A program made the position numbers and the translations under genes. A DNA stretch of 23,266 nt from JBMNNU01 sp050942695. Lineage in GTDB: Bacteria; Chloroflexota; UBA6077. The stretch spans positions 1 through 23,266 of the forward strand of contig JBMNNU010000012.1 in NCBI GenBank assembly GCA_050942695.1, written 5' to 3'. Position 1 is the stretch's first letter; the number at the start of each line of letters is the position of its first letter. The notes beneath the pieces are model-generated. The model worked only from the letters and a program-made list of their open reading frames with translations. It ran no database searches and had not been told where the DNA came from. Positions 6,779 through 13,872 of the stretch are shown in pieces.

Positions 6779-7705
6779 ATGAACAACAGGGTACCGCCAG
6801 GCAAACCTACCACTGGGAATACCGAATCAGCTCTTTCAGCCGAAGAGCTGTGGAAGCTAACGCCCAAGGCCCTCTTACGGCGGTTGGGGCTGTCCGCTCG
6901 GAAGGGGCTATCCCAGAGCTTTCTGACAGACAGTTACGTCGTGAAGGATATCGTACAGGCTGCCGAGCTTGCCCCTACCGATGAAGTACTAGAAGTGGGC
7001 CCTGGGCTGGGAGTGCTGACTCGTGAGCTGGTGAAAGCCTCGAAACGGGTTGTAGCGGTAGAGTTGGACACAAAACTGGCCGGACTCCTTCCATTGCTAG
7101 TGCCCGTGCCGGAGCGACTTGAGGTTGTCAACGCAGATATCCTCGATTTCGACCTTTCCGAAGCATTCAAAGACCGCTACAAAGTGGTGGCCAACCTCCC
7201 ATATCACATATCCTCACCCTTACTCCGCAAGCTGCTAACCTCCCAACCTAAGCCCAATCTACTGGTCGTAATGGTGCAGAAGGAGGTAGCAGAGCGCATG
7301 GCCGCGGGTCCGGGGGATGCCAATTTCCTTTCGGTAATGGTGCAGCTCTACTCCAAAGTATCAATAGTGCGTCACGTATCGGCGGCCCACTTCTTCCCGA
7401 TGCCCAAAGTGGACTCCTCGGTAGTGAAGCTTGAAGTGTACGAACGGCCGGCTGTCGATGTTGACGATCCCGAGGATATGCTCAAAGTGGTTTCCGCCGG
7501 ATTCAGCCGTAGGCGAAAACAGCTTCACAACGCTTTGTCACAATCGCTCTGGTTCCCTCCGGGTGGGGCCTACCAACTCCTGGATGAAGCGGGCATCGAT
7601 CCCACTCGACGTGCGCAGACACTTTCTATCGATGAGTGGGCGCGTCTATATAAAAAATATCGGGAAATGCAGCAGCGCTGGCGGCAACAGGAGATGTCAG
7701 CTTGA
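6779..7705 (+). CDS. rsmA: 16S rRNA adenine N6,N6-dimethyltransferase (KsgA/RsmA)
   Basis: KsgA dimethylates two adjacent adenosines in the 3'-terminal helix of 16S rRNA using S-adenosylmethionine, late in 30S assembly. The protein is 308 aa. The RNA-facing QSFLTD segment (usually QNFL) is followed by the SAM-binding VLEVGPGLGVLT, the acidic NADILDFD, and the catalytic NLPYHIS (Asn139-Tyr142). HFFPMPKVDSSVV and GFSRRRKQLHN are also characteristic. I chose ATG 6779, with GGAG 9 nt upstream; an in-frame TTG at 6740 lacks a ribosome binding site and is unlikely. The N-terminus is about 35 residues longer than in short relatives and looks low-complexity up to the LTPKALLRRLG segment. The stop overlaps the ispE start by two bases, so the pair is translationally coupled. 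Confidence 0.95.
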   Translation: MNNRVPPGKPTTGNTESALSAEELWKLTPKALLRRLGLSARKGLSQSFLTDSYVVKDIVQAAELAPTDEVLEVGPGLGVLTRELVKASKRVVAVELDTKLAGLLPLLVPVPERLEVVNADILDFDLSEAFKDRYKVVANLPYHISSPLLRKLLTSQPKPNLLVVMVQKEVAERMAAGPGDANFLSVMVQLYSKVSIVRHVSAAHFFPMPKVDSSVVKLEVYERPAVDVDDPEDMLKVVSAGFSRRRKQLHNALSQSLWFPPGGAYQLLDEAGIDPTRRAQTLSIDEWARLYKKYREMQQRWRQQEMSA

Positions 7706-8598
7706 GCAAGGTATTAGTCAAGGCATACGGCAAGATCAACCTTTCTCTGGAAGTGCTGGGCAAGCGCTCGGATGGATTCCACGAGATCCGGAGCGTAATG
7801 CAGTCCATCAGCTTATTTGACGAGGTCATCTTGGAGCCTGCAGATGAGACCTCGCTGGAATGCGACCTATGCCACCTGGCGGGGCCGGATAACCTGGCGA
7901 TGCGAGCCGCCACGGTTTTGCAACAGGCAGTGGGTCGAGCAATGGGAGCGCACATCACGCTTAATAAAGGCATCCCGGAAGCAGCAGGCCTGGGAGGCGC
8001 CAGCGCAGACGCTGCCGCAGCGCTGGTTGGTTTGAACCATCTCTGGGGCTTAAGCTTCTCCCACCAACGGTTGGAACAGTTGGCCGCCGGTATTGGTTCC
8101 GACGTTCCCTTCTTCCTGTCCGGTGGTACAGCTCTGGTGAGAGGAAGAGGTGAGTTGGTTGACCGCCTACCCGACATCGCCCCCACAAACTGGCTAGTGC
8201 TGTTGATCCCTCCGCACAACTTGTCGACCAAGACCGCCACCTTGTATCAAATGCTTAGGCCTGGCAATTGGTCCTCAGGAGAACGGACCAAGAAACTGGT
8301 GGAGGCCGTTATCCATGGTGCGCAGGTCACGGAGGAGCTAATGGGGAATACTTTTGAGGATGTGGCCGACTCTATTTTTCCAAAGTTGGCCACATACCGT
8401 GAAGCTATGTTGAGGGCGGGCGCCGATCGAGTACATCTCTCCGGCGCCGGTCCAGCGATCTTCTCTCGCTTTCTTTCACACACCGCAGCAAAGGCAACGT
8501 CGGATAACCTTGCCGGTTGGGGCTTTCACCCATTGATCGCTCAAACTTTAACGGCAGGTGAGTCCAAACTTCAGCCTGAGCAATACTCTGGTAAATAG
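7702..8598 (+). CDS. ispE: 4-diphosphocytidyl-2-C-methyl-D-erythritol kinase
   Basis: IspE phosphorylates CDP-methylerythritol with ATP in the non-mevalonate (MEP) isoprenoid pathway, so this organism should make isoprenoids by that route. The 298-aa protein has the GHMP kinase layout: VKAYGKINLSLEVLGKRSDGFHEI at the N-terminus, the ATP-binding loop PEAAGLGGASAD (92-103), GSDVPFFLSGG in the middle, and the C-terminal LSGAGPAIFS glycine motif. The start is TTG 7702, overlapping the ksgA stop in a TTGA arrangement, with AGGAG 8 nt upstream. The ksgA-ispE pairing is a common bacterial gene order. A long hairpin with a T-rich tail follows. Confidence 0.96.
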   Translation: MSKVLVKAYGKINLSLEVLGKRSDGFHEIRSVMQSISLFDEVILEPADETSLECDLCHLAGPDNLAMRAATVLQQAVGRAMGAHITLNKGIPEAAGLGGASADAAAALVGLNHLWGLSFSHQRLEQLAAGIGSDVPFFLSGGTALVRGRGELVDRLPDIAPTNWLVLLIPPHNLSTKTATLYQMLRPGNWSSGERTKKLVEAVIHGAQVTEELMGNTFEDVADSIFPKLATYREAMLRAGADRVHLSGAGPAIFSRFLSHTAAKATSDNLAGWGFHPLIAQTLTAGESKLQPEQYSGK

Positions 8599-8603
8599 AA
8601 GGC

Positions 8604-8683
8604 TTACAGGCCGCTGCGCCGATCGTGTAGATCAAAATCGCAACAACGGAGATCACAATCGTTGCCTGTAAACATTTTTATTT
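8604..8683 (+). terminator. Long imperfect hairpin with T-tail after ispE
   Basis: TTACAGGC (8604-8611) pairs with GCCTGTAA (8664-8671); inside, CGAT-C-GTG and CAC-A-ATCG plus ATC/GAT extend the fold. TTTTT (8675-8679), an A and TTT follow after ACA. It probably ends ispE mRNA; the large internal part makes it unusual for a simple terminator. Confidence 0.5.
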
Positions 8684-8704
8684 ACCACTTTTCCCCGAAC
8701 CCCC

Positions 8705-8733
8705 TTTACAGCGCGCTTATATCAGTTTATGCT
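8705..8733 (+). promoter_or_regulatory. Promoter of the YIP1-like gene
   Basis: TTTACA (8705-8710), a 17-nt spacer and TATGCT (8728-8733). The predicted leader is about 114 nt and GC-rich, with possible local hairpins but no recognised riboswitch. Confidence 0.6.
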
Positions 8734-8853
8734 GTCGCCTAAGCCTGAAGTAAGTTCGAGTTCGTTGTCCCCACCCGCATCGCTTCGCACTGTGGGTGCG
8801 GTACGCTCTGGACGCGAAGTCGAAACGAATTTCAAAAAGGGAGGAACAAAGGG

Positions 8854-9393
8854 ATGCCAATCGACAAGATGATCAAAGCGGCGATGCTGGACACCGGAGT
8901 GTATGAAGAAGTAGAGCGAGACACGACCGGAACGAGTCAAGCGTTCCTCGTTGTTCTAGTGGTCAGTTTCATTTCAGCATTAGGCAGCGCGATAACCAAC
9001 ATCAGCGAACCCGGCGCGGCCATCATGTTACTCATTACTTCTCTAGTTGTTGCTATCATTGGATGGGTTATCTGGGCTTTCCTTACCTATTGGATTGGTA
9101 CGTCGTTCTTCGGGGGGATTGCCACTCCCGGTGAATTGCTGCGGACACTCGGTTTCGCATATACCCCCAACATCCTTGGCTTCTTCTCCTTCATCCCTTG
9201 CGTCGGCCCGTTAATCACTTTTGCCGGATCGATCTGGGCTCTTGTTGCTGGAGTCGTCGCCGTACGGCAGGCGCTGGATTTCGATACGGGCAAGGCAATT
9301 ATCACCGTAGTGATTGGCTGGATTGCCGTCTTTATCGTCACAGTAGTTTTCTCGCTCATAGCAGGTGGACTGTTAGCTCTCGCATTTCGATAA
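8854..9393 (+). CDS. YIP1-family integral membrane protein
   Basis: A 179-aa, strongly hydrophobic protein with about five predicted membrane segments: roughly residues 30-50, 56-82, 96-122, 124-138 and 148-176. The short N-terminal MLDTGVYEEVERDTTGT stretch, the GTSFFGGIATPGELLRTLGFAYTP region (charged and polar, between helices) and the SIWALVAGVVAVRQALDFDTGKA motif are the pattern of the YIP1/YIF1-like family. Bacterial members have no settled function. The ATG at 8854 has GGGAGG 10 nt upstream. It appears to be a single-gene unit: its own promoter is at 8705 and a 9-bp GC-rich hairpin (9416-9448) follows. The family assignment is from recalled sequence pattern. Confidence 0.8.
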   Translation: MPIDKMIKAAMLDTGVYEEVERDTTGTSQAFLVVLVVSFISALGSAITNISEPGAAIMLLITSLVVAIIGWVIWAFLTYWIGTSFFGGIATPGELLRTLGFAYTPNILGFFSFIPCVGPLITFAGSIWALVAGVVAVRQALDFDTGKAIITVVIGWIAVFIVTVVFSLIAGGLLALAFR

Positions 9394-9415
9394 GCGCAAC
9401 AGCAACCTCCATCGA

Positions 9416-9448
9416 GGCCGCGAGTCTTTTCTACACAGGCTCGCGGCC
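9416..9448 (+). terminator. GC-rich hairpin after the YIP1-like gene
   Basis: GGCCGCGAG (9416-9424) pairs perfectly with CTCGCGGCC (9440-9448), 15-nt loop. There is no T-tract after it, so termination efficiency is doubtful; it may belong to the adjacent repeat element. Confidence 0.35.
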
Positions 9449-9606
9449 CTGCTTCGGGGATGGTTCACACCAACAGCCAGATTTGTAGCGTCGGGGCTTG
9501 TCCCCGACGAGCTGTAACATCGGGGCTCGTCCCCGACGGGGTACCACGTCAGGCACAAGGCCTGACGCTACATTGTGACTCGTGCCGTGAACCATGCCCT
9601 GCTTCG
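9446..9606. repeat. Nested palindromic element, MITE/REP-like, with 11-bp direct repeats
   Basis: From outside in: direct repeat GCCCTGCTTCG at 9446-9456 and 9596-9606; inverted repeat ATGGTTCAC (9460-9468)/GTGAACCAT (9587-9595); inverted repeat TGTAGCGTC (9484-9492)/GACGCTACA (9564-9572). Inside are three hairpins: TCGGGG/CCCCGA near 9491-9507, TCGGGG/CCCCGA near 9520-9536, and CGTCAGGC/GCCTGACG near 9547-9567. No protein is encoded. This element takes up about half of the 351-base gap 9394-9744; apart from a hairpin on its left flank and promoter-like bases at its right end, I see nothing else there. Confidence 0.7.
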
Positions 9607-9715
9607 AAATGATTGGCACCTCTCCTGCGTTGTCCCCTTTACCTGCCCATTGGAGGGCTGGGATCACAGTCAACTTGCCAGTTGGCGGCAAAGCCCTTAG
9701 CCGTTGTTCGGCCGA

Positions 9716-9742
9716 TTGACGACATCCTATTGGGGGTACAAT
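9716..9742 (+). promoter_or_regulatory. Possible promoter at the start of the secreted unknown gene
   Basis: TTGACG (9716-9721) and TACAAT (9737-9742) with a short 15-nt spacer. The -10 ends 2-5 nt before ATG 9745/9748, which would make the mRNA leaderless or nearly so. A GGGGGT stretch in the same place could instead act as ribosome binding site for a longer transcript. Confidence 0.35.
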
Positions 9743-9744
9743 CG

Positions 9745-10641
9745 ATGATGAGATTTGGTGCAAAACCTTTGCTGATAGCTGCTCTGATTTTTGCTGTTGC
9801 GCTATCGATGCTGCCGGTTGGTAGCGCAGATGCGACGGGAAACAATGCTACAGAACGAGCCACTGCTCAGGCTGCTGGCTCGTTGCTGGCCAACAACCTG
9901 ATGGTGACCTGGTATGGTAATCCACATACCGGATTAATGGGGGTCCTGGGGCAGTTCTCAGGAGCGGACCTAGCCGGGCGTCTACAAAGGCAGGCGGATG
10001 CCTATGCCCCTTACACCGACAAAAATATTCTACCAGCGTATGAATTGATCGCAGTGGTCGCCATGGATAGCCCGGGAGACGATGGGCTGTACCGGCGACA
10101 GGAGTATCCGGAGATAATCGATGAGATGCTAGCCGAGGCACGAGCCTACGGTTTCCACCTGGTCCTGGATGTCCAAGTCGGCCATAGCACCGTCGCAGAC
10201 GAACTGGAATACCTCCGACCATGGTTGCAGGAGCCGGATGTGCACCTGGCGCTAGACCCGGAGTTCGATATGTGGTCGGGGCAGTTACCCGGACAGGAGA
10301 TCGGCCACACCGTTTCGGGTGACGTGAATTATGCCATCAACTATCTGGATGGGATCATCAATGAGTTCGGGTTGCCCCCCAAGGTTTTGATAGTGCACCA
10401 GTTCACCGAAAATATGGTGCCGGATAAGTGGAACATAGGAAGCAGCCCAGTAGTTGACTTGGTGCTCGATATGGACGGCTTTGGCTCCCAGTGGCTCAAG
10501 CTAGATACATGGGATATGATAATGCAGCAACCGCTGGAGTTCTCGGGAATCAAACTGTTCTACGACCAGGATCCCGGTATGTTCACTCCGGAAGAGGTGA
10601 TGGCGTTGGAGCCTACCCCTTCGGTTGTCATCTACCAGTAA
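9745..10641 (+). CDS. Secreted protein of unknown function, probable TIM-barrel-like fold
   Basis: A 298-aa protein with a clear signal peptide: MMRFGAKP, a hydrophobic core (LLIAALIFAVALSML), and a likely cleavage near GSADA at ~30. The mature domain has strand-like segments spaced as in a barrel: MVTWYGNP, LIAVVAMDSPG, FHLVLDVQVG, VHLALDPEFDMW, KVLIVHQFTENM, DLVLDMDGFG, GIKLFYDQD, and VVIYQ at the C-terminus. I recall similar uncharacterised exported proteins in Actinobacteria and Chloroflexota, but no function. Conserved acidic and polar residues at strand ends (DVQ, DPEFDMW, HQF, DMDG) would suit a glycosidase-like active site; that is inference. ATG 9745 has GGGGGT 7 nt upstream. Two hairpins follow the stop, so it is probably monocistronic. 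Confidence 0.75.
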   Translation: MMRFGAKPLLIAALIFAVALSMLPVGSADATGNNATERATAQAAGSLLANNLMVTWYGNPHTGLMGVLGQFSGADLAGRLQRQADAYAPYTDKNILPAYELIAVVAMDSPGDDGLYRRQEYPEIIDEMLAEARAYGFHLVLDVQVGHSTVADELEYLRPWLQEPDVHLALDPEFDMWSGQLPGQEIGHTVSGDVNYAINYLDGIINEFGLPPKVLIVHQFTENMVPDKWNIGSSPVVDLVLDMDGFGSQWLKLDTWDMIMQQPLEFSGIKLFYDQDPGMFTPEEVMALEPTPSVVIYQ

Positions 10642-10642
10642 G

Positions 10643-10673
10643 AAAGCTACCGGCAACCGGTTAGCTTTGTTTT
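10643..10673 (+). terminator. Intrinsic terminator after the secreted unknown gene
   Basis: AAAGCTA-CCGG (10643-10653) pairs with CCGG-T-TAGCTTT (10657-10668), one bulged T, loop CAA, followed by GTTTT. It starts 2 nt after the stop codon. Confidence 0.8.
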
Positions 10674-10685
10674 CGCCCTTTGAAA

Positions 10686-10726
10686 GATCCCGGCCACTCG
10701 AAATGGCCGGGATCCTCAATCTTTTT
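10686..10726 (+). terminator. Second hairpin/terminator before ybaK
   Basis: GATCCCGGCCA (10686-10696) pairs perfectly with TGGCCGGGATC (10704-10714), 7-nt loop; TTTTT follows at 10722-10726 after 7 nt. It acts as a backup terminator to the one at 10643. Confidence 0.65.
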
Positions 10727-10810
10727 CCTTGACTTCAATTCAAACATCGTACAAACTGGCCACCCACTCTATTATGCAGCTTTTCGAGGAAAGGGGACGT
10801 TATTCCGGAG

Positions 10811-11281
10811 ATGTTGAGCCCGAGCGCGCAAAAAGTTCAGGACATCCTAAAAGAGATGGGATTTCCTTATCGGGTAGAGGAAATGAGCCAAACAACCAGG
10901 AGCGCTTTCGAAGCTGCGCAGGCGGTTGGTTGCGAGATCGGACAGATAGCCAAATCGCTGGTGTTTCGCGGTAAGCGTTCAGGGAAACCATATCTTGTTA
11001 TCGCTAGCGGAGCCAACCGGGTGAACGAAAAGAGGTTTGGCGAACTGGTTTCTGAGCCTATCGAGCGGCCTGATGCTGATTTCGTTCGGCAAAATACCGG
11101 TTTCACTATCGGTGGGGTGCCTCCCGTCGGCCATACGAAAAAGTTGGAAACCTTTATCGACGAGGATTTGGTTGGTTACCCGGAGATATGGGCAGCCGCG
11201 GGCAACCCCAATGCTGTCTTTAGACTAAACCCTGCCGATCTTCCGAAAATGACCGGTGGCCGGGTAATTAGGGTGAAATAA
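10811..11281 (+). CDS. ybaK: YbaK/ProX-type aminoacyl-tRNA deacylase
   Basis: Members hydrolyse mischarged aminoacyl-tRNAs in trans, most often Cys-tRNA(Pro), which prolyl-tRNA synthetase makes by mistake. The 156-aa protein has the family signature: catalytic-site Lys48 in IAKSLVFRG, LVIASGANRVNEKR in the middle strand, GFTIGGVPPVGH (the GGxPPxGH motif) and FIDEDL. Which tRNA it edits cannot be read from sequence alone. The start is uncertain: ATG 10811 has GGAG directly abutting it, too close for normal initiation; TTG 10814 is an alternative, and no other in-frame start lies upstream. Two terminators precede it, so it must have its own promoter; TTGACT at 10729 is the best visible -35, without a convincing -10. 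Confidence 0.9.
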   Translation: MLSPSAQKVQDILKEMGFPYRVEEMSQTTRSAFEAAQAVGCEIGQIAKSLVFRGKRSGKPYLVIASGANRVNEKRFGELVSEPIERPDADFVRQNTGFTIGGVPPVGHTKKLETFIDEDLVGYPEIWAAAGNPNAVFRLNPADLPKMTGGRVIRVK

Positions 11282-11312
11282 TCAAGGCGAAAAGACCGGT
11301 GTCTCCTAAAAA

Positions 11313-11365
11313 AGGATAGGTACGAGATTCGCTATCCTGTACCAGCCGTTACAGGATAAATTTTT
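11313..11365 (+). promoter_or_regulatory. Three-segment alternative fold ending in a terminator (ybaK-glmU gap)
   Basis: Segment 1 AGGATAG (11313-11319) pairs with the first part of segment 2 CTATCCTGT (11332-11340). Segment 2 also pairs through TATCCTGT with segment 3 ACAGGATA (11351-11358), which is followed by AA and TTTTT (11361-11365). The 2:3 hairpin is a good intrinsic terminator for ybaK; 1:2 would exclude it. Termination is well supported; switching is inference. Confidence 0.55.
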
Positions 11366-11367
11366 CC

Positions 11368-11397
11368 TTGACATCGGCGTTGAAGCTCAGGTAACAT
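11368..11397 (+). promoter_or_regulatory. glmU promoter
   Basis: Consensus TTGACA (11368-11373), an 18-nt spacer and TAACAT (11392-11397), placed 2 nt after the ybaK terminator T-tract. The start would be near 11404, giving a ~104-nt leader whose only strong Shine-Dalgarno (AAGGAG, 11403-11408) precedes a six-codon frame rather than glmU. Confidence 0.6.
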
Positions 11398-11507
11398 TTA
11401 GAAAGGAGTGTGTTGGTAATATCCGAGTAGTGTACGGTGATACAGGGTCTAAGGACCGAATATGCTGATCCGGACGCTGCCTCGGTAGCACAAACCTTCT
11501 CTATTTT

Positions 11508-12890
11508 ATGGAAGAACTTCCCGAACAAACTGATGAAGAAGACCCTCTGGTAGCCATCATCCTCGCAGCAGGGATGGGTACTAGGATGCGGTCGCGCGTT
11601 CACAAAATCCTTCACCGCATTGCCGGCGATCCTATGATCTCCCACGTGTTGGACTCCACTCGTGGTGCCAATGTCGCTGAGATCATCATGGTGGTAGGGC
11701 ACCAGAGTGAACAGGTAAGGTCGGTCGTCGGAGATTCGGTTCGGTACGTGATCCAGGAACCCCAACTGGGGACGGGTCATGCTGTACAGCAGGCTGTCCG
11801 GGCATTTGAGACGATCCCGGATCGAGTGCTTGTCCTCTGTGGCGATACGCCACTCATCTCTTCATCCAGCATTTCGAAGATGGCGGCATCCTTAGACGAT
11901 GCCGTTATTGCGTTGCTGTCCGCCCATTTGGAGCACCCTTCAGGCTACGGCCGAGTCGTTCGAGACGAAGCCGGATTAGTCGCGGCTATCGTGGAAGAAG
12001 CGGACGCTGCTAAAGGGCAAAAGTCAATCACCGAGATCAACAGCGGCCTGTATTGCTTCAATGGGCCGTGGCTGTTCGCCAACCTCGATAAGCTGGAAAA
12101 GAGCCCCAAAGGCGAGTATTACCTAACTGATCTGGTGGCGCTGGCGGTTGCCCAGGGAGAGAGAGTACGAGCGGTGGTCGCACCGGATGCCAGCGAGGTG
12201 ATGGGAGTCAACGATCGGCAGCAGTTAGCTGCGGCCGACAGCATCATGAGAGCCCGGTTGTGCCGAGAGGCAATGTCGAAGGGCGTTACAGTGATAGACC
12301 CGTCGACAACCTACCTCAGCAGAGCAGTCACTATCGGAGCGGATTCGATAATCCACCCCGGCACTCACCTGCGTGGTAACACCTCCATAGGTGAACGGTG
12401 CGAGATTGGTCCCAACTCCATAATCACAGACTCCACTATTGGTGACGACTGCACGGTTTTCGCTTCCGTAGTTGAGGAGAGCCGGGTGGAAGACCGGGTT
12501 GTTATCGGCCCCTTCTCACACCTGCGCCCTGGCTCCAGAGTGGCCTCGGATGTAAAGCTGGGTAACTATGCAGAGATCAAGAACAGCTCCATCGGCGAAG
12601 GGGTGCAAATGCACCACTTCAGCTACATAGGTGATGCTGAAATCGGAGCCGGCACCAATATTGGCGCCGGGACGATCACCTGCAACTACGATGGGAAGCA
12701 GAAACACAAAACTGTGGTGGGCAAAAACGTGTTTCTGGGCAGCGATACGCTCCTACGCGCGCCTGTGGAGATTGGAGATGGAGCTGCTACCGGCGCCGGT
12801 TCCGTAGTGACCAAGAATGTTCCTCCCGGGAAGCTGGTGTTTGGGGTACCGGCACGGGAGAAAGAGGAACAGACAACTGACAAAGGCTAG
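11508..12890 (+). CDS. glmU: Bifunctional UDP-N-acetylglucosamine pyrophosphorylase / glucosamine-1-phosphate N-acetyltransferase
   Basis: GlmU acetylates glucosamine-1-phosphate and couples the product to UTP, giving UDP-GlcNAc for peptidoglycan. The 460-aa protein has an N-terminal uridylyltransferase domain (LAAGMGTRM at 19-27, EPQLGTGHAV, CGDTPLI) and a C-terminal left-handed beta-helix from ~250 with hexapeptide repeats. His370 in MHHFSYIGDAEIG aligns with the catalytic His363 of E. coli, and NIGAGTITCNYDG is the acetyl-CoA site segment. ATG 11508 is forced by an in-frame stop at 11466-11468 and the lack of alternatives; it adds an acidic 14-residue extension before VAIILAAG. No ribosome binding site is visible before it, which is unusual beside its neighbours. 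prs follows after 34 nt, a gene order shared with many bacteria. Confidence 0.96.
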   Translation: MEELPEQTDEEDPLVAIILAAGMGTRMRSRVHKILHRIAGDPMISHVLDSTRGANVAEIIMVVGHQSEQVRSVVGDSVRYVIQEPQLGTGHAVQQAVRAFETIPDRVLVLCGDTPLISSSSISKMAASLDDAVIALLSAHLEHPSGYGRVVRDEAGLVAAIVEEADAAKGQKSITEINSGLYCFNGPWLFANLDKLEKSPKGEYYLTDLVALAVAQGERVRAVVAPDASEVMGVNDRQQLAAADSIMRARLCREAMSKGVTVIDPSTTYLSRAVTIGADSIIHPGTHLRGNTSIGERCEIGPNSIITDSTIGDDCTVFASVVEESRVEDRVVIGPFSHLRPGSRVASDVKLGNYAEIKNSSIGEGVQMHHFSYIGDAEIGAGTNIGAGTITCNYDGKQKHKTVVGKNVFLGSDTLLRAPVEIGDGAATGAGSVVTKNVPPGKLVFGVPAREKEEQTTDKG

Positions 12891-12924
12891 TCGATTCATC
12901 TTTTCCGAACCATAGGAGGCGGCT

Positions 12925-13863
12925 TTGGAGGCCAGGCTACAGATCTTCGCAGGTAATTCCAACCCTGGATTGAGCGCCGAAATCGTGGAGCGTCTCGGCT
13001 TGCCGCGAGGCCGGGCTCTGGTCAGCACTTACGAGGATGGAGAAACCAGGATTCGATTAGAGGAAAATGTACGGGGTTCTGATGTTTTCGTGGTGCAAAG
13101 CCTTTGCACGCCGGTGGACCACCACATTATTGAGCTGTTGTTGATGATTGACGCGGTGAGGAGATCATCCGCCTCCAGGGTCACAGCCGTGATTCCCTAT
13201 ATGGCTTACGCAAAGCAGGAAAAGAAAGCCCAGAGCCGCGAACCGATTTCCGGTAAGTTATTAGCTAACGTGATTGCAGTCGCTGGCGCCGACCGGATTC
13301 TAACCCTGGACCTCCACTCGGCGGCAATGGAGGGGTTCTTTGATATCCCGGTGGACCACTTAAAAGGCGCTTCGATACTATCCGCTTTCTTCGAGAGGCT
13401 GTTGCTTCAGGACGCGGTAGTAGTATCTCCTGACACCGGCGGCGTAGCCCGCGCCAACGAATTCAGGGAGAGGATAGGCGCATCCTTGGCCATTATCTAT
13501 CGCCAGCGACGCGATCCGCTGAACGGCCGTGAGCTGGAGATGGTAGGTGATGTAGAGGGTAAACCGGCCATCATCGTGGATGACATGATCTCAACCGGCA
13601 AGACCCTGTTATCGGCCACCGAGGCGTTGTTGGAGCGGGGTGCATCGGAAGTCTACGCATGCGCAACACATGGTGTTTTCGCGCAGGATGCTCTGGAGGC
13701 GATTGATCGATCTCCGATTAAGCAGGTGGTGGTTACCAACACCGTGCCGACCAAACTCGGGCAGCTCCCGGAAAAGGTGAATGTCCTAAGCGTCGGGCCG
13801 TTGATAGCGGAGTCGATCCTTCGAATTCACAAAGATATCTCCATGAGCAGCCTATTTCTATAG
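12925..13863 (+). CDS. prs: Ribose-phosphate pyrophosphokinase (PRPP synthetase)
   Basis: Makes PRPP from ribose 5-phosphate and ATP for nucleotide, His and Trp synthesis. The 312-aa length is normal. It has the N-terminal IFAGNSNPGLS segment, the ATP-site region YMAYAKQEKKAQSREPIS (canonically YARQDRK), the LDLHS metal-binding segment, VSPDTGG, and the PRPP-binding loop VDDMISTGKT (218-227). TTG 12925 is the start, with AGGAGG 5 nt upstream. Oddity: the flexible catalytic loop reads IIYRQRRD. By alignment to IIDKRR of the Bacillus enzyme, the catalytic Lys is Arg193, while the second catalytic Arg is kept (Arg195). It sits in a probable operon with glmU upstream; its stop overlaps the ribosome binding site of the next gene. 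Confidence 0.94.
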   Translation: MEARLQIFAGNSNPGLSAEIVERLGLPRGRALVSTYEDGETRIRLEENVRGSDVFVVQSLCTPVDHHIIELLLMIDAVRRSSASRVTAVIPYMAYAKQEKKAQSREPISGKLLANVIAVAGADRILTLDLHSAAMEGFFDIPVDHLKGASILSAFFERLLLQDAVVVSPDTGGVARANEFRERIGASLAIIYRQRRDPLNGRELEMVGDVEGKPAIIVDDMISTGKTLLSATEALLERGASEVYACATHGVFAQDALEAIDRSPIKQVVVTNTVPTKLGQLPEKVNVLSVGPLIAESILRIHKDISMSSLFL

Positions 13864-13872
13864 GAGGTTTTT

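Noticed and set aside
7626..8240. 204-residue minus-strand frame across the ksgA-ispE junction
   Set aside because: Low-complexity Ser/Pro/Ala composition typical of antisense frames, and it covers two strongly conserved plus-strand genes.
11282..11507. tRNA gene or glmS-type ribozyme before glmU
   Set aside because: No T-loop GGTTCRA sequence or cloverleaf pairing, and no glmS ribozyme core; the region is explained by a terminator, promoter and leader.
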